Source: JBIOJM01 sp044450785 (GTDB taxonomy: Bacteria; Planctomycetota; Planctomycetia; Isosphaerales; Isosphaeraceae). Taken from it: a stretch of 15,860 nucleotides of DNA. The notes under the pieces are model-generated. The model was given only the letters and a program-made list of their open reading frames with translations, did not search any database and was not told where the DNA came from. The first letter of the stretch is position 1. Every line of letters begins with the position of its first letter. Location: assembly GCA_044450785.1 (NCBI GenBank), contig JBIOJM010000239.1, positions 1-15,860 of the forward strand. The letters run 5' to 3'. The position numbers and the translations under genes are program-made. This document shows, piece by piece, positions 1 through 6,470 of the stretch.

Positions 1-1
1 G

Positions 2-133
2 ACGTTCCGTGACTTTCAAGCCGCCATCCAAGAGGTTCTGGACGGTCTGACGACCAAGTATGCCGAGCCACTGGCCTCGTTGATGACGCTCAATTTCCAG
101 CAATTCGATGATGTCGCACTTATGGCCGCGTAA
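2..133 (+). CDS. IS630-family transposase, C-terminal end (partial at window edge)
   Basis: The first 43 codons form an open frame that runs in from the left edge and ends at TAA 131-133. The peptide contains FRDFQAAIQEVLDGL and ends in a stretch LMTLNFQQFDDVALMAA. This matches my memory of the C-terminal tail of IS630-type DDE transposases found in planctomycetes and cyanobacteria, downstream of the last catalytic acidic residue. No catalytic residue lies in the visible part, so I cannot say whether the element is intact. The gene is cut by the window, not necessarily broken in the genome. The right end of the element should lie in the gene-free stretch that follows, but I could not pick out its terminal repeat. 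The assignment rests on a short tail only. Confidence 0.55.
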   Translation, partial: TFRDFQAAIQEVLDGLTTKYAEPLASLMTLNFQQFDDVALMAA

Positions 134-512
134 GGTATAGCGATTTCGCTCGATCACGCTAATTGATAGCGACGCTCACTCGAATCTCAAATAAGTTGCT
201 CAGAATTTGCGGATTTCGCGCCGATTATCTTGCTCCCGCACAGGCGTCGTATTCCGCGCTGATCGCAGCCCTAGTGCGCGCAGAAGCTGCGAGTTGGTGG
301 ACGAGGCGACTTCGAGCACCAGCCCATCGCGTTACCCGCTGAATAACTGAGGCTGTTCGTAGTCGGTCGGCCACTGCGAACCCGGTTCTTTTCCCGGGCG
401 AAGTCCCGGAAAAAGCGTAGGAACTAACGGCATCAATCGCCTCCATGCCGATGCGATTAGTTGTTCAGTCGCAGCGATCGAGCATCAGTTACGCTTTTCT
501 GCTGTCAACGAT
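134..512. other. gene-free stretch downstream of the transposase
   Basis: About 380 bases without a convincing gene. The only frame of note, on the minus strand at 225-446, has a low-complexity Arg/Ala/Ser composition and no recognisable motif, so I treat it as non-coding. The stretch contains a short palindrome, AGCGA-TT-TCGCT (137-148), close behind the transposase stop, and a longer stem-loop at 388-415. The right terminal repeat of the IS630-type element is expected here but could not be defined without the left end. Confidence 0.5.
388..415. repeat. stem-loop with 11-base arms
   Basis: CTTTTCCCGGG (388-398) and CCCGGAAAAAG (405-415) pair over 11 positions with one mismatch around a 6-base loop, CGAAGT. 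The stem has a GC core and an A/T base. No T-run follows the stem on either strand, so it is not a typical intrinsic terminator. It may be part of a mobile-element end or a structural element between the transposase remnant and the coiled-coil gene. Confidence 0.45.
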
Positions 513-1052
513 CTACCACAACAGGCCCATCCAGGTCGCCTTCGTCTTCTCATAAGCCACTTTCCCGGTCAGCTCATCGGCCTTGGCCTTCTCGATCTCG
601 CTTTTCAACTCCCCTATCGCGTGGACCTTGGTTTTTTCCTCCAGCGTCATCCTCTTCTTCCGGACCTGCTCCAAAACGAAGTTCGCCCGCTCGACCGCCT
701 GCTCGGCTGAGACGGTTGCTGCCCCGGGGACATTCCGCTTCTCGGCCATGCGTTTTGACCGGTCAAGTCGTTCCTGCGCCCGCTTCAAGTCCGCCTCGGC
801 CAAAGAGATCTCGCCTTGGACTGTTTCAATATCCTGCTTGTAAATGCCCTCGATGTACTCCACGACGGCGATCTGGGCCACTTCTCGGGTGATCTTGGCG
901 TGTTGGTAAGCGGCCTGGGCCGCTCTCAAGCGGATGCGGTGTTCGACCCACCCAAAAACGCAGCCGGATATCAGGACAAGAACCATGAGCACAAGTATGC
1001 TCATACGGAATCGGCGCCGGTGCCCAGGTTTTGGGATGTTTTGGCCTGACAT
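513..1052 (-). CDS. membrane-anchored coiled-coil protein (hypothetical)
   Basis: A 179-residue protein read from ATG at 1052, preceded by AAGGA with a 9-base spacer. An in-frame ATG at 1091 with GAGGG 4 bases upstream would add 13 residues. After a basic N-terminus (HRRRFRMS) there is one hydrophobic segment, about residues 17-35 (SILVLMVLVLISGCVFGW), then a highly charged Glu/Lys/Arg/Ala-rich helix to the C-terminus with heptad-like spacing, including IYKQDIETVQGEISLAEADL. The pattern is a short cytoplasmic N-tail, one membrane span and a long external coiled coil, resembling the hairpin of HlyD-type adaptors without the lipoyl or beta-barrel parts. Similar proteins occur beside ECF sigma genes in Isosphaeraceae (from memory). 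A sigma-factor remnant lies upstream on the same strand. The function is unknown. Confidence 0.7.
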   Translation of the reverse strand: MSGQNIPKPGHRRRFRMSILVLMVLVLISGCVFGWVEHRIRLRAAQAAYQHAKITREVAQIAVVEYIEGIYKQDIETVQGEISLAEADLKRAQERLDRSKRMAEKRNVPGAATVSAEQAVERANFVLEQVRKKRMTLEEKTKVHAIGELKSEIEKAKADELTGKVAYEKTKATWMGLLW

Positions 1053-1323
1053 CTCAACCCATCCTTCAGCGGTTCTTGAGGAGATGACCATCGCACCCTC
1101 GACTGCGAAGTATCCGGCTCTACTCGATGGGACCGATCCGCACTCAACACTTCGTGCGGTTGCCCCACCATGACCGGAACGCAGACGGCGGAATGGTCAG
1201 TCTCCGTAGTGGACGCCGACACTTCGGCCGGCCTTGTTAAGGCGGGTCAGCCTCCGGGTTGTAAGCCGGTTTCGCTCCTGGTTTGAAACCCGGCTCATCG
1301 AGCCCCCGACGGGACGGTTGTTT

Positions 1324-1820
1324 TCAGATGAGATCATCGAGGGCTGCGACCGTCTTCTTCGCTCGGACGACCTCCGGGTCACTCGATGATCGGACCCTCA
1401 GCAGTGTGCGTTCAAGCTTGTCCTTGGCCACTCCGAGCTCACGTTCCAGCCGCGTGATGATCATGGTGCGCGACTGGCGGATGAACGAGGGCGCGGGTGA
1501 TGATTCAAATGGGGGCGCCCCGCGCGGTGCGACTGACCGCGACCTCTGCGGTTGCTCGACAGCCGGCGCCGGGTTTGGGCCCTTTTCCTGCTGGGCGAGC
1601 ACCCCCGCTGCACCCGGCAGACGCGCAGCACCATCGGGCCATGCCGTTCGACCAAGGCCGCGAAGGCCAGCTCGGCCGGCTCACCGTCCCGGGTCGTAAA
1701 CCGTTCCAGCAGTTGCCCGTCCGACAGGTTACCGATGGCCCCCAAGTTCAACAGGGTCCGAAGTCGGCGGACAACAGCCCCGTTCGGTCGAATCGCCACT
1801 TGCTCAGCCCCCGCCCCCAC
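1324..1820 (-). pseudogene. ECF sigma factor remnant with internal deletion and frameshift
   Basis: From a GTG at 1820 the frame reads VRRLRTLLNLGAIGNLSDGQ, then LLERF..GEPAELAFAALVERHGPMVLRVCR. This is the N-terminus and region 2.1/2.2 start of the large planctomycete ECF sigma factors. Right after VCR, where the family continues with the acidic core helix of region 2, the frame turns into Arg/Ser-rich nonsense. The neighbouring minus-strand frame picks up at about 1605 with GVLAQQEKGPNPAP and runs to a stop at 1324, with a charged segment MIITRLERELGVAKDKLER. That resembles the C-terminal extension these sigma factors often carry. So regions 2.3 to 4 appear deleted, with head and tail joined out of frame. 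It could not act as a sigma factor. Head assignment is firm; tail assignment is inferred. Confidence 0.6.
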
Positions 1821-1873
1821 TTGGCGTGCTCACTCACTCTATAGTCATTAATGCGCCGGGGGCCGCTGGCGGT

Positions 1874-2017
1874 TCAAACTTTTTCAGAAACTATCTGGAG
1901 GTTCGGCTTCGCGAACTTCTTCAGGAACGCGTGGAGCAAGATGATTTGCTGGCTTGCCAGGGTACCGTGGAATACCCGCCCGATCCCTTCCTTGGACTTC
2001 TCACGAATCGTCGCCAT
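1874..2017 (-). pseudogene. RelE/HigB (Gp49-like) toxin remnant
   Basis: A 47-codon frame from an ATG at 2017 to TGA at 1874-1876; the frame is open only about 30 codons further upstream. The segment KSKEGIGRVFHGTLASQQII followed by LLHAFLKK matches the conserved core of Gp49-like RelE/HigB toxins: a GIxRV(F/L) strand, a variable turn, then (I/V)(V/I)LLHxF(I/V)KK. The family usually runs about 95-120 residues and has an N-terminal half and, after FxKK, a TP..E...A helix. Neither is seen here, and the tail after FLKK diverges. No HTH antitoxin follows; the sigma-factor remnant begins 53 bases downstream. I read it as a decayed toxin gene. A short active protein cannot be excluded but is unlikely. 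Confidence 0.45.
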
Positions 2018-2105
2018 ACCCCCGTTCCAGCCGATGCCAGCCGAGACGATCAAGCCGGACGATCGAAGAATGGCTTCGTGTCCGGCTCACATCAGACCGG
2101 TGCAA

Positions 2106-2486
2106 TCACCACCCGAGCGGCCGTCTCCGCCAGACGATCTGACCACGATTGCCGCCGGGGTCGGTGAAGAACGCGGTCTTCATCTCGTCGTTGTCCACCA
2201 GGGTCTCGGTCTCGAAGACGATCCCGAGCTGCTCGAGCTCGGCCCGCTTGGCGGGGACGTCATCGACCCAGAACGCCAGATGACAGACCCAGCGCTGGTT
2301 GACGGCGGGCGAGCCCGCCGGCCTGCCCAGTACCTCGATCGCCATCCCGTGATCGTCGGCCAGGAAGAACGCGGGAGGATCTCCGCAGCTCTCGACGATC
2401 ACATGGAGACCGAGATTCCGAACATAGAAATCCTTGAGAGCGGTTGGGTCAGCCGCGTAGATCGCGAAATGCTCGATCCGGGACAT
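2106..2486 (-). CDS. VOC-family (glyoxalase/bleomycin-resistance fold) protein
   Basis: A 126-residue protein from ATG at 2486. An upstream in-frame TTG at 2507 is less likely because MSRIEHFAIYAADP is the usual start of a VOC domain. The paired beta-alpha-beta-beta-beta modules are visible: MSRIEHFAIYAADPTALKDF then YVRNLGLHV, and WVCHLAFWVDD then KRAELEQLGI. It ends with the family's FFTDPGGNRGQIVW strand. The candidate metal ligands are the His of IEHFAIY, a Glu in the AIEVLGR strand, the His of CHLAFWV and the family position in the last strand, which here reads GQIVW with no Glu, so the site may be incomplete. The substrate cannot be read from sequence. It follows the EVE gene on the same strand after 51 bases and may share its transcript. 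Confidence 0.85.
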   Translation of the reverse strand: MSRIEHFAIYAADPTALKDFYVRNLGLHVIVESCGDPPAFFLADDHGMAIEVLGRPAGSPAVNQRWVCHLAFWVDDVPAKRAELEQLGIVFETETLVDNDEMKTAFFTDPGGNRGQIVWRRRPLGW

Positions 2487-2537
2487 CGGTGGGGTTCCAG
2501 ATTCCAAATTCGGGATTGGAGGATCCAGGTGCGCGGA

Positions 2538-3014
2538 TTAGCGCCTTGTTTTTGACCGCGCCAGGGAAAGGATGGTCTTCCACTGGCGTTCACTCACCGG
2601 CTGAACAGAAAGCCGGCTCCCCTTGCGGAGCAGCTCCATTCCGGCCAGCTCGGCAACGCCGTTCAGGAAGGGAAGGCCGAGCGGTGGCTCGATCGCCTTG
2701 ACCGCCTTGATCGAAACCTGGTACCAGGTCGGACTGGCGGGGTCACTCTTGGGATCGTGATGCTGGGCCTTGAGGTCGAAAGCCGTGGGATCGGGATGCG
2801 CGGCCCGGACGACTTCGGCAATTCCGGCGATGCAGGGGGGATCCGCGCTCGAGTGGTAAAAGAGCACGCCGTCGCCGGCCTTGATTTGATCCCGCAGGAG
2901 GTTTCGCGCCTGGTAATTCCTCACGCCATCCCACCCGGTGGTCCGATCGGGCTCGGCCATCAGATCCGCGAACGAATAGGCAGTCGGCTCCGATTTGAAC
3001 AACCAGTAAGCCAT
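2538..3014 (-). CDS. EVE-domain protein (thymocyte nuclear protein 1-like)
   Basis: A 158-residue protein whose start was set at ATG 3014 because MAYWLFKSEPTAYSFADL is the canonical N-terminus of the bacterial EVE (DUF55, PUA-like) family; the open frame extends 24 codons upstream without similarity. Further family marks are the TTGWDGVRNYQARNLLRD segment, GDGVLFYHSS, GIAEVV, and SPTWYQVSIKAVKAIEPPL. The length fits the usual 140-160 residues. EVE domains are PUA-related modules proposed or shown to bind modified bases in DNA or RNA; stand-alone bacterial copies are widespread and often lie beside metabolic or repair genes. No restriction or nuclease partner is next to it here. The VOC gene lies downstream on the same strand. 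Confidence 0.92.
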   Translation of the reverse strand: MAYWLFKSEPTAYSFADLMAEPDRTTGWDGVRNYQARNLLRDQIKAGDGVLFYHSSADPPCIAGIAEVVRAAHPDPTAFDLKAQHHDPKSDPASPTWYQVSIKAVKAIEPPLGLPFLNGVAELAGMELLRKGSRLSVQPVSERQWKTILSLARSKTRR

Positions 3015-3171
3015 GTGCGCGCTGACCCTCGTCCTCAAATTGACCGAGACTCGAGAGACAGTCTCTCCATCGGTCTCGCTCCTCAATCGACTCGCTTATA
3101 CCAGACGCTGCACCCGGCTTGCGAGGTCGCACCGTTCGGCTACTTCAATCTGACTTCCGTTACCAGCCCGA

Positions 3172-3200
3172 TTGCTGGACTTCGCGAATGGCCTTATAGT
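3172..3200 (+). promoter_or_regulatory. candidate sigma-70-type promoter
   Basis: TTGCTG (3172-3177) and TATAGT (3195-3200) are separated by 17 bases. The -10 matches five of six consensus positions; the -35 keeps only the TTG core. It would give a leader of about 105 bases for the 79-residue gene that starts at 3312. A weak call by eye in GC-rich DNA. Confidence 0.3.
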
Positions 3201-3311
3201 TCAAGTAACCTGGAGCCGCGCAGCCGCTGTCCCCCGAAGAAAGGCGATCCATGCTCGCTCCGCACCGTCTCGATTTTGCGTGATCCGAAGCCGAACAGAG
3301 GAGCCCTTCTC

Positions 3312-3551
3312 ATGCGTCCCGATGATGTGTTGGAGTGGAATCGCGCAGTTCCGTTTAAACCGTTCCGCATTTGTTTGAACAGTGGCCGCACTTACGACAT
3401 TCGACACCCGGAGATGCTTCGCGTTGGCCGCACGACCATGCACATCTATTCGTTCAGGGGAGAACCCAAAGACCCATACGAGCATCTGGAGATGGTAGGG
3501 CTCCTGCTGATCGAGCGAATTGAGCCGATCGAGGCTCCAGTCCAAGCCTGA
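3312..3551 (+). CDS. conserved small hypothetical protein, 79 residues
   Basis: ATG at 3312 is preceded by AGAGGAG (3297-3303) with 8 bases between, a good ribosome binding site. This fixes the start although the frame is open far upstream. The protein begins MRPDDVLEWNRAVPFKPFRI, followed by the Arg/Tyr/His segment TYDIRHPEMLRVGRTTMHIY, and closes with a hydrophobic strand LLLIERIEPIE. The pattern 'PF.PFRI....G..Y.I.HPE....GR' is one I associate with a family of short soluble planctomycete proteins of unknown function. There is no signal peptide, membrane span or Cys pair. It stands alone, with 126 bases to the next gene. I can assign no biochemical role. Confidence 0.8.
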   Translation: MRPDDVLEWNRAVPFKPFRICLNSGRTYDIRHPEMLRVGRTTMHIYSFRGEPKDPYEHLEMVGLLLIERIEPIEAPVQA

Positions 3552-3677
3552 TGACTCGCCTGATCCGCAAATCCATTCTTGGCTTTCGCCTTGCCATCCC
3601 GCCGCCAATCGGCTAGTTCTCCTCACTGCAACGTATGCGAAACGTGCATCCGCGCGAATGCAAGGAGGCATTGCATC

Positions 3678-6041
3678 ATGGGAGCGCGCCGCGAGATTCT
3701 CGCGTTCTGCGTATTCCTGGCTGGCTGTGACGCCGCATTTTTTTACGAAACGCTGATCGGCGGCAAGGTCCTGAGCCCGGCGGACGTGCTGTTGGTTTCC
3801 GCGAGCTTTCGCGCAGAGGCGGCTGGGGATTATGAGCCGGCCAACCGGCTGCTGATGGACCCGGTGCTCCAGTTCCAGCCCTGGCTGGAGTTCAACCGGC
3901 GGATGTTTCGGAGCGGGCGATTGCCGCTCTGGAACGGACATGCCGGCTGCGGCGCGCCTCATCTGGCCAACGGCCAGAGTGCGTTTTTCGATCCGTTCCA
4001 CGTGCTGGCCTACTTCGGTCCGACGCCGGAGGCCTATGCCTGGATCGCGTCGGGCCGGTTGTGGACAGCCGGTCTGGGGATGTTCTTGCTGGCTCGCTCG
4101 TGGGGACTCGGCTTCTGGGGACGCTGGTTCTCGGGGCTGGTCTATCCATTCTGCGGCTTCCTGGTCGTGTGGCTCTTGTTCCCGGTGACCGCCGTGGCGA
4201 TCTGGATGCCCTGGCTGTTCCTGGCGACGGACCGGGTGTTTCGGGCTCCCGGGTCGAGGGCGGGGGGCTGGTTGGCGGTCGTGGTCGCCCTGGTCATCGT
4301 GGGCGGACACATCCAGACGAGCGCTCACGTGCTGCTGGCAGGTGGTCTCTACGCGCTGGCGAAGGCATGGTGGGAGCGCCGGAGCGCGGCCGGAGTGCGG
4401 CGAGCATTGGTTTGCTGGACGTGGGGGACGTGCCTCGGTTTGGCCGTGTCCGCGGCCCAGATCCTGCCCCTGGGGTTCTATCTCGCGAAGAGCTCGGTCT
4501 GGGGCCAGCGTCAGCACGAGCGTCCGGCCCCGTGGGTGATGGCCCGGCCGCGGTTGTTGGACGCGGTTTGCACGGCGATCCCCTACGCCTATGGGAGTCA
4601 GCGCAGGGGACAGCCGAACCTGGCGAGGGCTGTGGGCGTTCACAACTTGAACGAGTCGGCGGGCGGGTACGCGGGGCTCGCAACCCTGATCTGGCTGGCT
4701 CCGCTGGCGATCGTGACGCGTGGTCGCACGCGTCAGGTCGCTTTTCTGACGGGGCTGGTGGTGTTCGGGGCCATGGGGGCCTTCCGATGGCCGCCGATCG
4801 ATAACCTGCTCCGTAGCCTGCCGGTCCTCGACGTCACCGATAACCGGAGGCTCACGCTCTGGGTCGCCTTCGGTTTGACCCTGCTCGGCGGGATCGGCCT
4901 CGATCAGATCGGGCAAACGCACCGCCTCTCGCGGGGCTGGCTCATTCTCTGGGTTGCGGGGGCGCTTGCATTCGGGTCGTCGGCCTGTGCCATCCGCTCG
5001 TTCGAGACACAGCTCCGGGAGCGCGCCATCCTCCATTATGAACGCGCCGCCGCAACCACGCCGGGCGCCGATCCGGCAACGTACAACGAGCGAGCGGACC
5101 GCCAGGTGAGACAGGCCTTGTATTTTCTGCCGCGCTACCACGTTGTCGTGGCCATCGAGCTGGCCGTGCTGGCCGTGCTCGCCGCTTCCCTGCGGCGGGC
5201 AGGACGATGCCCGGGCCCGATTCAACCCGCGATGATCGCTCTGACCTTGTGTGATCTGGCCGTGCTGGGTTTTGGCCTCAATCCGGCGATCGGTCGTGAG
5301 CTCCACCAGTACGAGCCGCCGGTGATCACCAGGCTGCGCCAAGGTCTGCCGCCCTTGGGCCGCGCCCTCGGGCTGGGGGAGGAATTGCCGCCCAACGTCC
5401 TGATGCGCTTCGGCCTTTGCGACGTGCGTAATTACGATTCGGTGGAGCTGGCCTCCAGCCTGGCGTGGCTTGCCCCGCTGTACCAAACCGGCAGTGCCCC
5501 GCCGTCGAGCCGGAGCGAAATCACCTGGGACAGGGTGGCCGCGGCGCGGGGTCGGCTGGTCAGCTCGGGAGTTGGTGCGATCGTCGCGGCGGTCCCGCCC
5601 CCCGCGGCGGCCTTCGATCGCATCGAGCAGGTCGGGCACGTCTGGATCGCCTGGTTGGAGGACGAACCGTGGGCCACGGTCGAATCGCCCCGGACACAGC
5701 TCGAGGCCCGTCGGGACCACGGTTGGGCCCGCTTGGTTGTCGATGCCCCAGCGGGCGATCGGGTGGTGGTGAGGGAAACCTGGGACCCGGGATGGAAGGC
5801 CCTGCTCGACGGAGAGCGCGTCGCGATTCAGCCGAAATGGGGCGTTTTCCTGGGTGTCGACGTTCCAACCGGCCGGCATGAGCTGATTCTAAAATACGAT
5901 CCGAGCGAGGTTCGGGTCGGCCTGGCCGTCTCGGCCGGTTCGTTGGTTGGCTTGATTCTGGTGTTGACAGAAATTCGTTTGTTTTGGATTCCTGGAAGAA
6001 CGACGAGAAGGGGCTTGGACGGAGCTGAGCCCCCGCGTTAG
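3678..6041 (+). CDS. YfhO-like multi-pass membrane protein
   Basis: A 787-residue protein. The start at ATG 3678 is chosen over upstream in-frame ATGs because AAGGAGG (3662-3668) sits 9 bases before it and the protein then opens with a membrane segment. The family shape is clear: an N-terminal span, then a loop with DPVLQFQPWLEFN, GRLPLWNGHAGCGAP and LANGQSAFFDPF. About ten further hydrophobic segments follow (for example around residues 125-140, 150-180 and 198-225). A final soluble beta-domain carries DPGWKALLDGERV and PTGRHELILKYDPSEVRVGL before a last span. YfhO-family proteins are GT-C-like membrane proteins; some Gram-positive members are needed for glycosylation of teichoic acid or lipids. 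The substrate in planctomycetes is unknown. No glycosyl donor gene is adjacent. The long open frame on the opposite strand is a GC-rich shadow. Confidence 0.85.
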   Translation: MGARREILAFCVFLAGCDAAFFYETLIGGKVLSPADVLLVSASFRAEAAGDYEPANRLLMDPVLQFQPWLEFNRRMFRSGRLPLWNGHAGCGAPHLANGQSAFFDPFHVLAYFGPTPEAYAWIASGRLWTAGLGMFLLARSWGLGFWGRWFSGLVYPFCGFLVVWLLFPVTAVAIWMPWLFLATDRVFRAPGSRAGGWLAVVVALVIVGGHIQTSAHVLLAGGLYALAKAWWERRSAAGVRRALVCWTWGTCLGLAVSAAQILPLGFYLAKSSVWGQRQHERPAPWVMARPRLLDAVCTAIPYAYGSQRRGQPNLARAVGVHNLNESAGGYAGLATLIWLAPLAIVTRGRTRQVAFLTGLVVFGAMGAFRWPPIDNLLRSLPVLDVTDNRRLTLWVAFGLTLLGGIGLDQIGQTHRLSRGWLILWVAGALAFGSSACAIRSFETQLRERAILHYERAAATTPGADPATYNERADRQVRQALYFLPRYHVVVAIELAVLAVLAASLRRAGRCPGPIQPAMIALTLCDLAVLGFGLNPAIGRELHQYEPPVITRLRQGLPPLGRALGLGEELPPNVLMRFGLCDVRNYDSVELASSLAWLAPLYQTGSAPPSSRSEITWDRVAAARGRLVSSGVGAIVAAVPPPAAAFDRIEQVGHVWIAWLEDEPWATVESPRTQLEARRDHGWARLVVDAPAGDRVVVRETWDPGWKALLDGERVAIQPKWGVFLGVDVPTGRHELILKYDPSEVRVGLAVSAGSLVGLILVLTEIRLFWIPGRTTRRGLDGAEPPR

Positions 6042-6104
6042 AATCGTTCCATAACATCTTCCGGACTCGATGACCGGCTCATCAAACTGAGGGATGTATC
6101 GCTG

Positions 6105-6413
6105 ATGGTCCACTTCACGTGCGATCTCTGCGGCAAGGAATTGACCGGTTCCGGCGACTGCCGGTACGTGGTCAAGATTGAAGCCTACCCCGGCTTCGAC
6201 CCGACGGAAATCAAGGAGGACGATCTGGACGATGACCCGATGGAGGCGGTTGCCGAAATTCTTCAGCGCGACGAGGCTCTCGTAGCCGAAGACCTCGCGA
6301 CACCATTGCAAAAAGGCTTCCGATTCGATCTCTGCCCTTCCTGCCATGAGAAGTTCGTGAAAGACCCCCTGGGGAAAGACACGATCCGTTCCTTCGATTT
6401 CAGCAAGAACTGA
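6105..6413 (+). CDS. small protein with two CxxC pairs, probable zinc-binding
   Basis: A 102-residue soluble protein starting MVHFTCDLCGKEL. Cys6/Cys9 near the N-terminus and Cys77/Cys80 (FDLCPSCHEKF) form two CxxC knuckles that could jointly hold one zinc. Between them lies a very acidic insert (EIKEDDLDDDPMEAVAEIL). A GAGGGA stretch lies about 10 bases before the ATG. It starts 63 bases after the YfhO-like gene on the same strand, so co-transcription is possible. Its end faces the end of the minus-strand kinase gene with a 57-base gap. The layout resembles planctomycete proteins of unknown function with a split zinc ribbon; DNA, RNA or protein binding are all possible. Confidence 0.8.
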   Translation: MVHFTCDLCGKELTGSGDCRYVVKIEAYPGFDPTEIKEDDLDDDPMEAVAEILQRDEALVAEDLATPLQKGFRFDLCPSCHEKFVKDPLGKDTIRSFDFSKN

Positions 6414-6470
6414 GCGCAATCGAGCTTGCCGAACGGCCAGGGATCTCCGGTCGAGCGCGGCGGTGCGCCT

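Noticed and set aside
225..446. A 73-codon minus-strand frame behind the transposase
   Set aside because: Low-complexity Arg/Ala/Ser content, no motif, and it contains the 388-415 stem-loop.
1826..2555. Plus-strand frames across the toxin remnant and VOC gene
   Set aside because: The minus strand carries recognisable RelE-like and VOC sequences here; the plus-strand frames show no family pattern.
3201..5879. An 892-codon open frame on the minus strand opposite the YfhO-like gene
   Set aside because: Composition is Arg/Pro/Gln/His-rich without any motif, and it mirrors the third-position GC bias of the plus-strand gene, which has clear family features and a strong ribosome site.
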